Shown here in pieces: positions 23,916-36,243 of a stretch of DNA of 64,000 nt. The notes under the pieces are model-generated. The model was not told the origin of the DNA and did not search any database. It saw nothing but the letters and a program-made list of their open reading frames with translations. The translations under genes and the position numbers were made by a program. The stretch's first letter is position 1; each line of letters starts with the position of its first letter. The DNA comes from Zelopaecilomyces penicillatus (Eukaryota > Ascomycota > Sordariomycetes > Hypocreales > Pseudodiploosporaceae): assembly GCA_005765155.1 (NCBI GenBank), contig VCCP01000008.1:1922001-1986000 (forward strand), read 5' to 3'.

Positions 23916-26900
23916 TCAAGTCGTCAACAATGGTGCCGCTACATACGAATTCATAAACGTCTTGCTCAATCGGCTTGGAATACCTGCAATCCCCTTGAGC
24001 GATTCCACAGCATCCCAGTTCAGGCTCTCCGCCAATATGCCCACGAACCCCTTCTGCCCATCATCTCCCGTTCCCCAACCTGGTTTGACCCAGTCTTGAT
24101 ACACCTCGTCATACTGCTTCTTGACATCGTCTCCCGTGAACGGCTCAGCAGGTGCCCAGGTGGGGCTGGCATTTTCAATGTTGGGGAATGGCTTCTCAGA
24201 AAGAAGGCGCTGCAAGTCTGCGTCTGCTACGATGAAGGCTGGAAATGGATCTGGTGACATTTGTGCCTTGGGAGCGGTGATTTGTACACCCATCATCAAA
24301 GGCAGAGAACCACCTTTGCCATTGAGGAGGTCTTTGATGTTGTTTTTACCACCGCGTGGATCGCTGTTGGGATCATCTGCAGGGAACATTTGTGTGAGAT
24401 TATAAGATAGATCTACAATGATGGACAGGCTTATGAAAGGTGGGAAATTAAACTTACACTTTGCCCACAAACCTGTAGGCACACTCTTCAAATACTTGTC
24501 ATACCGCCACCCCTCATCTGGGTGGCTAATGCCATCCTGTTGGACCTGCACAACAAGAGTCGACTTCATGGCCTTCTGCAACTGCATCGGCTTGCTAAAT
24601 ATGTCGATGTTATTAGCTGGATCTCCATATGTAATGATGGGATCCTTGTCCGGGTCGATCTTGACAGCATTGATGGCCATTTTACATGCCACTACAAACG
24701 AAAAGGTGCCTGCGCGAACGATCCACACTTCGTTGGGTTGCCGCTCTGGCTTGTCTCCTGGGTTGACCAGCCCAGATTGCGCAAGGAAATTGTGACCTTC
24801 ATTCTTCGGCTGGATAAGACCGACATCTTGCGCCTTAACCTCACCTTCTGTCTCCTCCCCGCTAGTTAGCATAGGCTGGGAGGAGGCCGACGTTTTGTCT
24901 TCTGAGGCTTGTAGCACGAGTTGGTAGAAATCGTACAGCTTGACAGGTTCGGCCTTGCCCTCGGAGTCACCAAAGTCAATATCAAAAGCGGTGATCCAGA
25001 AATCGACATGGACACGGCCGGCCAGTGGAGGACCCCAGAGATACAACTGGGCACCAATTTCGACAGAGATATGGGTATGGATGAAGAGAATATCGATATT
25101 GAAGCGCACGCCGACGGCAAGACCAGCCTGAGCATTAAAGTGGAAGGGCTTATAATTAATCAGGAAATCGGCAAAGGCATCAAACCACGCTTCAATAGGC
25201 CCTGCGCTGAACGAGGCATGAAGCCTGCCACCACCCATGCATACCTTAGGAGTGATAGCGAAGTAGGCCTGGCCGGAAATGCTGAGGTTGCTGCCCAGAC
25301 TCCAACTGATTCCTAGTCTCGGCGGGTTGGGATAACCCACAGGAATGTCGTATGCTTCGTGGTAGCCGCCCAAGGTGAAGACAAAGCTACCAACGTTGGC
25401 CTTGTCTGCATGCGGTGCGTCAAACCAGTAGTACAACGCAGCGCCGCCAGTGAGGTGGCAGTCTTCGCTGAAAATATACGATCGTGGCGATAGCTGTGCC
25501 TCGATCTTGAGTGTACCGTACTCAAAATCAGCGACGGCTGCGATTCCCAGCTCAACATGCGCATACTTGACGGGTGACTCGGCGGTCGGAATATCGGCCA
25601 GTGCTAGAGCAAAAAGACCTAGTTTGATCGATTGCCCAAACTGGACAACCAACACCGCGTCAATGCTTAGCATCTGGAAGGCGTCGACTTTCATGCCAAC
25701 AGCAGCCCAATACGTTTTATCTAGCGGCTGAAACCACCCCTCAGGGCCAGGATCTGTCAGTTTCTGTAGCACTTTCAAAGCATCGTCGGTACCACCAAGG
25801 TCCGAGTTTGCAATAAAAGGAAACTCGTAGATTTGCTCTGCTGTGGGCACGCGTACACTACTATTATACCCAAAGCCACCGCAGATGCCTGTGATTTCGG
25901 CAAACTCTAGTGTGATGAGAGGCCCATCAATCTTGGCAAACACAAAGATGGACCGGAACGGGTCTTTGTGAGGATCTAAAGGTGTCACCATGCCGTAGAA
26001 GCCGGCTGCTTGGAACTGATACGGTACCCAGCCGACAATTAAGCCACCTGCATAATAGTCCAATCCAGCATTCTTGCCGTGTCTGATGATGCCGGCAATT
26101 GTCAGTGGTGGTTTCTCAAATGCCGCTGATAGACCCTCAATGTTGGCGCCAATCTTGGGCATCTTATCGAGTGTCTCGAACTCGGCCTCGAGACTAAACC
26201 CGAGCAGGGAGAAGCCAATGGGGCCCATTTCGAACGTAGCGTCGAACATGATGGCAAGCTTCTTGCCCTTGTATTTCAACCCGACGTTGCTGATGGACAA
26301 CGGGCCAGTCTTTTTCTTGAATGGTGCCTGTGCAGTTGGCCCACCGCTGTCGTCTTCCTCGGGCTTCGCAGGCGCCTCCTCCGCATCTGCGCTTCTGACT
26401 ATATCTCCAGCTTCTGGGGATTCGAGAGCATTATCTGGTTTCGCTTTAGAGTCCTTTGGCTTCATAAAGGCATAGTCAAGCAAGCATGACTTCTCGCCAG
26501 TGCTGCTGTGGATAATGACGGCAAAGTGACACCCAGCAGTTGCTAGCAAATCCGTCTCCTTTTGTTCCTCAGGTTTGATCTTGTCTTTGACCAAGATCGG
26601 GTCCTGTAAGCCACTGTTGAGAAGAGTGATATCCGCACGCGTGAGGCCAGCCTCCTTTCCGGGCTGAGGTTTTTCTCCAATAGCTGGTGGGGCTTGCACC
26701 CAGAGGAAGTATAGTTCATCGAGCGGCTGTTGCAATTTACCCACTAACGGGATATCAACCTCAATTCCTGGGAAATCGTTGATAGCAGCCTTGATTAGAC
26801 GCTTTGAAGGTGCCTTGGGACCCCAATCACTGCTGTGTAGCTGGGCAAAGGCGAGGTGTAGTTCACCAATGTTGAGCTGCGCCAAGAATTGGAACGAGGT

Positions 26901-29126
26901 CACCTTTACTTTCTCAACTTCAGTCTCCTTCTTCTCAATATTGAGCTTGAAGGCATCTTCATTGTCACCAACAAGCTTCATGTTTGAAACAAAGTCCGGC
27001 AATTCAATGTCATCGGTCGAGCCGAGAATGGATGACAAGACATCGGCAATTGTGGCGTCCTTATTATCTGGGTTGAGCGTGGCCACAAATGTGAACCCAG
27101 TCTTGTCATACTTGAAATCAAGCCCCAGCTTGAATGATGAGATCAGCAGGTCGCCTGTGATTGTGAATTCGCTCCCCTTGGAACCACCCTTCTCAGGTCC
27201 GTCCTCGACAGGTCCATACTTGTATTCGACACTCAGTGTGTCAATAACAATTGATTTGATCAAGGGTCTAATATGGTCTTTGGCATCATCGTCAAAGAAT
27301 TCTGCGAGAGTTGACGCATATAGCCCGGTGAGGGAAGCTTTGAGGTCCCATGAGCCTTTTGACGAATCGTAGCTTAACGATCCGGTAAGCAACGCGGGCA
27401 AAGCGTCGTCGCCATCGCTAATACTGGGTTCAATGCCAGCGCTGATGGAAACGTCCAAGGTAAAAGCCTTGCTTTCACCCCAAGTGAATGATGCGTCCAC
27501 GGCCACTTCTCCTAAATACGGCTGTGGAGCAGAGCCTGGAGTGACGGGCTTTGCAGTCACAGTGCCTCCAATGTTGAAGGAATCTTTTGACAATTCGACA
27601 AAGGCTCTCGATATCTCCGATGGTAGCGTGTCCGGGATATTGATGACTTTTTGGCTGGGAATCAGTGATGAAATCTCCACTGAGGTGGCTGGAGACGGTG
27701 TCACTGGCTGCAAGATGGTCCAAATTTCTTCAGATGGCTGCAGGTCCAGGTCTTTGGACGGATCAAAGTCTACGGATAATCGCACAACAAGTCAGTAATC
27801 AATTCTTTGCTAATGCAAAATAGGAACACATCAAACTGAACTTTACTCACCATTCCAGAGTTGGCCTGATAGAGTGCCGAACCCCCCTGTGGAACTTGTC
27901 CAGTTATAGGAGATGAGGAAAACAGCGGGATCGGTTTTTGACCCACGGCCAAAGTTGGCTGATACTTCAATGTCAAAGGCAAAGGAAGACAGTGCCGGCT
28001 TATTTGGGTCTTTCAGAGTGTCGAGGCCAATTGTAAGTCTCCTCAGTGTAAAGTCACTAAACAACTTATTGCCATTCTCTTCCTTTCCCAGGATGTTATT
28101 GACGAACGACTCTAGCGAATCGTCGCCAATAAGCCAGGCAAGCCACTTTAGAATGCCCGTCAGAGGGTCCTCAGATACGAACATCAAGGTCAGATTGATG
28201 CCAGATGGGAAGAATTCGACCCCAGCAACCATCGGCACGGCTGGTGCGCCTTCTGTTCCAGCCTGAACGGAGCATTCGATACTGAAAGCGACCTCACCCT
28301 GGTCCACGGGCTGTTCTCCCTCTTCAGTCTGTGCAAGCACACTCTTCTTCTTGCAAACGGCATATGTTTCGTTGACTGTAAACCCTTTGAGGGCGTCATT
28401 GAGAATGTCACCTAGTGCAGTGAAGACTGGCACCTTGAACTGCAGGCGAATGGTTGTCTGCATGTCCGAGCCAGGCACAAGCCAAAGAGCATTCCTCTGC
28501 GGTGTATCTTGTAATGTCGGCCTCTTGAGTACCGCCTCCAGATCAGGCACTCCCTTGGGTAAGTACTTCAGCATGGCAGTGGCGCCAACAAACTTGAAGA
28601 GATCGCTTATTTTTGCACTGATATCTTTTGTTTGCGTAAAGTCGAGGCCGCAGGTAAGCATCTGTCCCGCTCCATCTACACCAGGAGGATCAATCCTGGC
28701 ACCACCTCTGTCACCCCCAATAAGTTGCGACTGTCCTCCAAAAGTGAAAATCAAGGTATCGCTTGCCGAGCTGAACGTAAGGGGCCATGTTGCTGAGAAT
28801 GAGAACAGAAAGCTCTCAATGTTTTTATCTCCTGTGAGGTCGAGTGTGAGGGACCCAGAAGCAGCAGGGTCGAGTTTTTTGAACCATTGGATGGTCTCAT
28901 CAGAGTCATTGAAATCAGCCGTTGGGTTTGGCGCGGCGGAAAGAATAATTTCCTGATTCTTATTCAATGAAGCAACAAAAGTGTCCGCGGAGCTGGTGGA
29001 CAGAATCTTGATATTCGGACCAGGTAGACGCCCAGCAGTGCTGGCGTAGATGTGGTAGTTGTCGTCATTTCCGCTTGCTACAAGGGCACTTGGCCTCTCG
29101 ATGAGGTTTGTCGATGGCAAGCCCAT
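23916..29126 (-). CDS. Giant uncharacterised protein, DUF6603-like
   Basis: Three exons are inferred, in coding order 29126-27851, 27769-24458 and 24376-23916, giving 1,682 residues. The second intron (81 bp) is in-frame and stop-free; splicing it yields LWAKYDPNSDPRGG, which reads better than the retained form. The protein is built of alternating hydrophobic and polar stretches suggestive of many beta strands. The centre is Gly/Phe-rich (GPIGFSLLGFSLEAEF at about residue 948, VGWVPYQFQAAGFYGMVTP at about 1010), resembling the uncharacterised DUF6603 group known to me from bacteria and fungi. A charged linker (EEAPAKPEEDDSGGP) separates the N-terminal and central parts. No signal peptide or catalytic motif is evident. 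Upstream of the ATG the frame stays open (FGNNSDFA) with an acceptor-like CAG, so an additional 5' exon is possible. It is divergent from the giant gene at 30672. Confidence 0.85.
24377..24457 (-). other. In-frame 81-bp intron of the giant gene
   Basis: On the - strand it runs from GTAAGT to CTGCAG, is exactly 27 codons long and has no stop. The other intron of the gene is also 81 bp. Reading it as intron joins LWAK to YDPN; retaining it inserts a Phe-rich segment. Splicing is inferred, not shown. Confidence 0.65.
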
Positions 29127-30671
29127 TGCAAAATCTGAGTTGTTTCCAAAGACTCCTGGTATGTATTTACAAAACTTGTTTTCTCATGGTTTACGAGAAA
29201 TTCACCTCATGATAGCTTCGACTGTTACTCCAAGGCTTGCGTGTTGATCCTTGAATATGTCTATTGGAGGCGCAGATGCTAATCCCAGTGGCCGTCACTC
29301 CTCTGGACTCTCTACAAATGGCTGGTTTGCCTCTTGATTGGTAGCGTAAATGAGAGTGTCGTATCGTTGACTGGAATCACCTGCTCATCCAATGGTCATC
29401 CTAGGAAAATCTGACGCCGTCTCGCGTTAATTCTGGGATGGCTTCTTTGGGTCCAACGGACTGACAGTTCAGCACGTCTCTATCGCCGACGCCAGAATGT
29501 CTCCGGCATGAAGCCAAGTCCGAGGGTATGCATCACCAACATCGCCGATTCCACCATGGTATCACTCCGTCTCGAATAAGTATCGGATACTTGACTCTAC
29601 GTTTGCCAATCTCAGGCGTTCTAGACCCCAGTTGTGCTGACGTGCCGTTGCAATCATTGCTTCCACATGGATGAAATGAGTAGTTCAATAATGCATGGAG
29701 AGCTGCAGGAAGTCTGGGGTTTGCTTCACCAGGTCTGTTGCGGGAAGAGAGTTTCCGGAGTCAGCCAAGTCACCCTTCACATCTTTGGCATCAATTCCCT
29801 TTCCGTGCGGGGTAACGGTTTGCTATTGATGTACTTTGAGTTCAGTGCTTTCGCAAAATCGACGTATGTAGCGTTTTGCATGTTGAGGGTTGCAAACTCC
29901 CATGTTCAGGTATGCCGTGCAATGTGAGTTTTCGTGTGATACAACTCGCCCATTGCAGGTTCCAGGGCGGCTGCAAGCTGTGGGCTGAGTTACAGCCCAC
30001 CATCACGACGCCACATTCCATCCCAGCACCATCAGAAAACCATAGGAAAGATGAACAATCACATGCGGAGTCTAATCTGCAATGCGTAAGCGATGAAGTC
30101 GTCGTGTCGTACGACAATACCAGGTATGTTTCGGTCAAGTCTGTAACTGAGCTGAGGGGTAGAAGCAAGCTGTTGCAATGTCATGGCGGGGGTGATGCGT
30201 CACCTTGCCTGCAACAACCTCTCGATCGTCCAACTTCTCGTGATGGTTTGCATCCTGATGCCCAACTGGGCTTGAGGGATGCATGGTGGCTGGCGCAAGG
30301 CGTAAATAGGTTACATATTACAATTTAGTCCCGATACCCATCATACGCCCCATCCATTACGTTCTTGCATCTAGCAATCACACACCCTACATGTTATCAA
30401 GGTTTCGAATCTAGCGATGATGTTCACTGGATCCGGATAAATGCATGAAATAATGGCAATCAATTGCGTTGAGAGGCGAGATGAGCTCTGAAATACTAGA
30501 TCCAGAGGAAACAGTGTTAGGGTTCGTTATAACGGCTGTTCGAACTTGAGAGCTCATACTCTTTTGGAGCAGTATCTCAACCAGCATTGTCAATATATGT
30601 GATTGGGTTCATCGTTCCAAATTCAGTTGAGGTTTACCATCTTAACATTCTGCCTCACCACATCCATCATA
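29127..30671. promoter_or_regulatory. 1.5-kb divergent promoter region of the two giant genes
   Basis: This stretch lies between the starts of the two giant genes. Overlapping open frames of 97-150 codons occur on both strands between 29634 and 30328 but show no family resemblance and antisense each other. A shared bidirectional control region is plausible from position. An additional 5' exon of the minus-strand giant gene could lie near 29127-29165. Confidence 0.5.
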
Positions 30672-33600
30672 ATGGCTTCCAAGATACCCGACTTCAACAC
30701 GGTGTTGATGCCTATGCAGCTGGACGCCTTTGTGCTTAACCCAGCTGTTTGTGGCACAGGCAAACCGAAGGATAACACAGCCCGCATATCACCAATTACA
30801 CAGCCAAATTACACATTCCTACGTCTTGACAACTTTCTACTACAGAGCGATGTGCAAAATCACACAGATCTTCACAATACGGCTCCAGCCGATGTGAATC
30901 CCCGCTTGAGTGATCTGGGTGCACGTAAGCCAAAACCGCTCCGCCATCGCCAAGGTGTCTACATTCACTGGACGCTACCGCGTTTTTACCGTGCAGGTGT
31001 TTCGTCTGGGAAAACAGTGCCGGAGAAGCGCCGTCGGGAAGACCGTCTACGGCGGGGACTAGACGCTCCTGCGGCCGGCGTCGGCACGGGGGACGGTAAT
31101 GACACTCCGGACTTTGTACAGCCACCAACACGATGGATTGTACTTCGTCAGTTGGAAATCAACAGTATTGCGCCTCCAGAGGCTCAGTCTGCATTCAAAG
31201 ATCGCGAATATGAGGCTTGGGTGGTCGAAAGTGACTATAAGTGGTCGCTGGATAAAATTCCATTGGATATGGATCTGCAGACGGACGTGGCCCCATTCGT
31301 CGTTGGGCACGCAGGTTCAGATATCAATATCGAAGAGCAAGCAGAAATCTTCATCGGGCGCAAAACTCCCCTGAAAGACTGGTCTGGCAAGGAAAACCCA
31401 AATGCGACACCTCCCAACATCAGCCTGCTCCGCAGTGGCAACCAGCTCTTTGCTGATTTCCAAATGCACAATTCCAACGTCTTCAGTGTACTAGACAACT
31501 TCCAGTACGGCACTAAAGATAAGCCTCAGTACCTAAACAAGGCAAAAGCTAGTTACTATGTGTTAGGCTGGCACTGGAAGGAAGATGTTGATCCATTATG
31601 GAACTCTGGCAAATCTGTTGCACATGGAGCCAGCCTGGACACTCTGTTTATGAAGTTGCTGGGAGTTGAGGAGGCTCCTCCCAATCGAGACCCATGGCTG
31701 GACAAAACAAGCCAATTGCGTATTCTTTGCCACGGCGCTATGTATAACGTCAACTGGGATCAAGGCAATGCGCCTACACATGTGCCAGCAAACAATTTCA
31801 ACGATCGTCTACGCAATCCAGACATGGCAGCCGTATCCGTTGGCACTACACCCATGGACGCTCTGTTATCATACTGCTCTGCTCGAAAGGACCATCCAGA
31901 TGGTCCGGGAGATATACCTAAGCTTGAAGAGGACATTCTGGCGCTGGAGTCACTGCTGCATGCGCGTGATGATGGTGTCGAGGATCAACGAGAAGCCAAG
32001 GACTCCATCTACAATTGGTCATTTACACGTTCGCCGGGGGGTTCGCGCTACTACTTCTCGGGCCAGGACGGTGATGGTCAAGGTGATACGCAGCCTCTTG
32101 AGCCAGAGAAGGCGGCCATTCAAAAGCTGAGCGAACTCAACCAAACTAAGAAGCTCCTGGATGCCTGTAACATGACCATTCAGCAATATCGCTGGGACAT
32201 GTTCTCTCTTTGGTGGAAATATATGAGTGATGTGGGGAACAGCAGTGATAGCCTGACAAGCCCGAAGAATTCAGATTACAAGAGGAAGGCAAAAGACCTG
32301 TTTGAACACATTTCGGGCGTCAACGACCGTATCGTGGCACTAGAAGCGAAAATGGACGACTTGTTGCATCCGAAAGATGGGAAGAAGAATCTGCTAGCTA
32401 CAGCCAAGCCAGCGAGCATGCCTGTTTTCTACAAGGCAAATGATCCTACTGTTCTCATTGGTGGCATTGATTCCGGTTGGCCTTTAGACTACCTTGACAA
32501 AGTATCCATCCGCGCTCCGTTCCAAACTATTATTGCCAAGGGCGGCTCGCCAGGACTGCCTGATTCTCTGAAGGCCTTCTTTGCTCTTCTTAAAAAGCTA
32601 CCAGATGTGCTTGAGAGCCCGGCTGAAGCTCTAGTGACTGAGTTTTATCTGATTCGTCCGGGTGGCGGTGATCCTGGAACCGCTGGCGATGGTAGATTCT
32701 ACCCGCAGTTTCACGACACATTGACAAAGGACCAGAGTTGGAGAGACCAGTGGGGAGATACGCAGCCGTGGTTCCCGCTCTACATGGAGTGGGAGGCTGA
32801 GTATACACACATTCCATTTCCATACTGGAAGTTGGACGAGCACACAGCTCGATTATCGTCCAACAAGCTCACCCGGTACGGCATCACTGTGCCTTTGCCA
32901 GACGGCAAACAACCACCACCACCACCTCTCTGGGAGGCCCTGGCGAAAGAGCAACCCACTCGGGATACTCGAATTCTATCTGGGCGGGTGCTCATTCTAC
33001 CACAACCAAGCTTCTCTCTTGAGGCCAAGATAAGACAATTGTTTTCGAACACGCCGCCAGATATTTTGGAGGAGCATTTGCCAGAACCTGAGCGCACAAA
33101 CTTGCTATCAAAGATCAAGACTCTTTCATACTTATCTTCACCGCTCTCTGGATTTGGAACGGGTCTGATTACACATGCACAAGGGAGTCACATCAAACCC
33201 GAGAACAAGACCATTGGACCAGAGGGTGAATTGAGCTTCGTCATGGAGGCAGCCACGGCCGCCCAGGCTGGGCTGCTGAAGGAGAGAATTGGACAGATCC
33301 AAGGAAACTCGGCGCTTACACCGTATGCAGCTCTTACAAGTTTTCTAGACCATGACTTTTGTCCCTTTAAGCCCGCAACGCATGGGCAGTTGAGGTTTGT
33401 TTCTCTCATTCCACAGCGCGATAGATAGTTTGGTACTCTAGCTAATTACCCAATCAGATTCCGCAAGCTCAACATCATTGACAAGTTTGGCCAGGCCCTC
33501 ATGGCTATTGATCAAAAACCGCGCGTTGAGGGCCCTGAGCCTCTTTATCCCTGTATCAGTGACTTTTACGAACCACAAACTGTGACGCTGGCGGACGGCA

Positions 33601-35015
33601 AGTTATATGCCAATACAGTGATCCAAGATACAGCCAAGCAATGCGAATTCCTGCAACTGCCGCCGCAAATTAATCAGAATGCTCGTCTCAATGCCACTTT
33701 TGTGAAGCGCTTGGCTGACGATCCTGAGGAGATCAAGAGCGCCAGACGAGCTGGTGGTGTAAACTCCGACGCCGTTGGCGCTGCCAAATGGCGGCCTGCG
33801 ACGGAGTGGGAGACGCCAATCTGGGGCTGGGTCATCACCAACTACGCCGATTATGGTATACAACTGTTCCTGCCAGATGGCACGTTTTATCGTGAAGTCC
33901 GTTTTGGAGGCCCATTGGGAGCATTGGACGCGCCCAAATGGTTGCCATTCGCGCCTGACACAAGTGGCCCAACACCAGAGACACGGCAATTGGACGCATT
34001 AACGGAAAAGCTAACTGACACCAAGTATCTCCAAGGGTTCTGGCACATGGTGACCACAGCTCAAGAGAATCTCAGCGCCGCTCCAACCTCATATGCGCAG
34101 TACCTCAACTCCGTTACTGGCAAGCCGTTGGCGTTGGTCAATGTCGGTATCTCGTTGGAGTTGGATGGCCCTCCTCTGGAGATTCAGAGTACCAAGAGCA
34201 AAATAACAAAGCCTGAGCGACAGTTAATGAAGCCAGTCAAGGCAAATGACAAGACACCCTTTTACGAATTCCAGGTGCGCCTTGGTGATCGTGACGCCGA
34301 GTACGATGGATTGGTCGGGTACTTTGACACAACAGGACCCAGTACAGATGAGCTCAATCTTAAATATATCAAGACTTTCTTCGCGCCAGAAAAGGAACCA
34401 TTGAGCCCATTAGAGCGTCTGAATACGAGCAATTATCCTCTTTTCACGCCGTTCTGGGAGGCTCCTTTCCCAACAGAGCCGCCGTACAGCGGTGTCTCAC
34501 GAGTTGTTGGTCCTGCTGTTTTTGATGACCGGCGCAATTCGCACATGTCTGTCTTTGGTGCAATCATCGATCCTTTCACGCCAGTGCATGCGTACTCTTC
34601 CATTCTACCGCCAGTGGCGTTGACTCTTCCATCGTGGACCTGGCAGGGCGCCATGAACACCATGACTGCGTTTTTTCACACAGGGCCGCTGACTCTTCCG
34701 CTCAACGATGTTCCTGACTACGATTCTTCACAGCTTCTGACTAGCAAGAATGCGCGGGATATGCCTAAGCGCGATTTACCGCTGCCATCATTGGTTGCTG
34801 GGGAATGGAGTTGGTTCCAGCCATATGCTGAGCCTGTAACGGCAGACGACAATGGAGATGATACGCCTCAGCCTGTTTACAATCCTTTTGGTATTCAGAA
34901 ACGAGGCGACTTGACAAAACCTGGATTTGAGAAGGGGCCCTATACCGCTGTGGAGGGATTTTTGCAATTGAGGAATCCGATTATGATGCCAAAGGCTGAG
35001 CCCAAGGTTGCCTAA
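30672..35015 (+). CDS. Giant uncharacterised protein with GVYIHWTLPRFYR motif
   Basis: Two exons are inferred: 30672-33394 and 33458-35015, joined across a 63-bp intron (GTTTGT donor) that gives LRFRKLNIIDKFG, for 1,426 residues. The ATG at 30672 is the first in frame. The N-terminus reads MPMQLDAFVLNPAVC, then FLRLDNFLLQSDVQNHTDL and, at residues 95-107, GVYIHWTLPRFYR. From memory, uncharacterised large proteins with a similar GVY-HW-LP block exist in bacteria and some fungi; I know no function. There is no signal peptide, membrane helix or nucleotide-binding motif. Trp and Pro are frequent, helices are rare outside residues about 500-580, and the C-terminal part has repeated PFWEAPFPTEPP-like loops, suggesting a large beta-rich or structural protein. 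Intron density is far below that of neighbouring genes. It may work with the divergent giant gene. Confidence 0.87.
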
Positions 35016-36243
35016 TTAGCTGATTATAGTGCTCTGTCCAAATAATGATTTGATGCTCGTATTTTTAGTTTAATGATGAATATAGTCTTGTATTTTTTGG
35101 AAGACTCAAACGGCTTGGCCTTTATGACGAGATCAGAGACTTGTGGTTAAACGGAACCAACTGCATTGCCAGAACGGCAAAAGCCCCGTCACTCTGTGAC
35201 CCATACCTACTCATTAAAGAGTCCCATATAACACGAACCATAAAATCTCATTAGCCAAGCTGTAAACTTACTCGTACATGCATGCATAACGCAGTTGTAT
35301 TGGATGCTACCTGCTATTAATTACCACGAGGCAAAAGTGGGGACTCGCGGCCAACTATCCTGCTATAACCTCCCTGGGCTTGTTATAATATACGTCGACG
35401 GCGTATTGGTGCTTGTGGAAAAGTCCTCATGCTCACGACTCTGCGTGCACTCGCTTCACACAAATACGAGAGAAGAAAAAATCATCTAGCTACAATACGA
35501 CAACCAAGAGGATTGATGCCTTTCTTTCGGTTCTGTGGATTGAGGAGCCAGAGAGTGAAGTTTGATGTTGGAAATAATTGAGGGGAATCAGCAGGTTAAA
35601 ACGAACCCCCGGTGGTCATGTAACCCCCCCCCCCCCTTCAGCCCATGCTCTCATCGGTTGATGATTGAAAATGTAGCGAAATCTTTCATCAAATCTTCTT
35701 CTCGACATCTACAAAATGCCGATGGTGTTGTTATGGTTCGCAGTCATTTGTCCAGCGCCGTTCTCTCAAGTAATATGGCAATGTCAGATGAATTCAAGTG
35801 TCTAAACCATCAAGCTTCGCCGATCGTTCCACGATCCGTTGCGATGGCGCGGAACAACACGTGGAGGTATCAAATAGATCAGACCATACCCCACGATGCG
35901 TATCGTGATTTGAATGGCTGCAATTCTATTGGCTTGCCCCTGGATCCTTCGGCCCTCCCATAATCCTTGTTCGGACCCTGAGTCGCTCCTTCATGTCTGA
36001 GTGGGTTTGCGCTCTAGTAGAGTTGCATTCTTCTAGTCGAAAGGAAGATGGCGGGGATTACATGCTACGTAACAACGAACACGAGGATTCGTGTTGCATG
36101 CTTGACTGTTAAGAGACAATAATAATACGGCACCACAAAATGGATAAAGAGTAACGTCCGCACTGCTGAATGGCGCAGTTGAAACCATCCATTGCTGCAA
36201 ATCAGGCAATATCTCAGACATACGCACATTGACAGACGATTCG
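35016..36243. other. Intergenic region with poly-C run
   Basis: This is about 1.2 kb with no supported gene. A 13-C run lies at 35624-35636. An open frame of 133 codons at 35562-35963 (+) reads through the C run as Pro and looks non-coding. The last part is the peroxidase promoter. Confidence 0.5.
35624..35636 (+). repeat. Poly-C tract (C13)
   Basis: Thirteen consecutive C in non-coding DNA downstream of the giant gene. It is the longest C run in the window and is inverted relative to the G14 run near 20987. Confidence 0.95.

Noticed and set aside
29634..30328. Open frames between the two giant genes considered as a third gene
   Set aside because: The frames antisense each other, and a linking intron would be about 35 bp, too short to be credible.
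30603..30671. Non-ATG upstream extension of the plus-strand giant gene with a hydrophobic stretch
   Set aside because: There is no ATG before 30672; the hydrophobic run would need a TTG start to act as a signal peptide.
35562..35963. 133-codon open frame through the C13 run
   Set aside because: It reads a homopolymer as Pro and has no recognisable domain.
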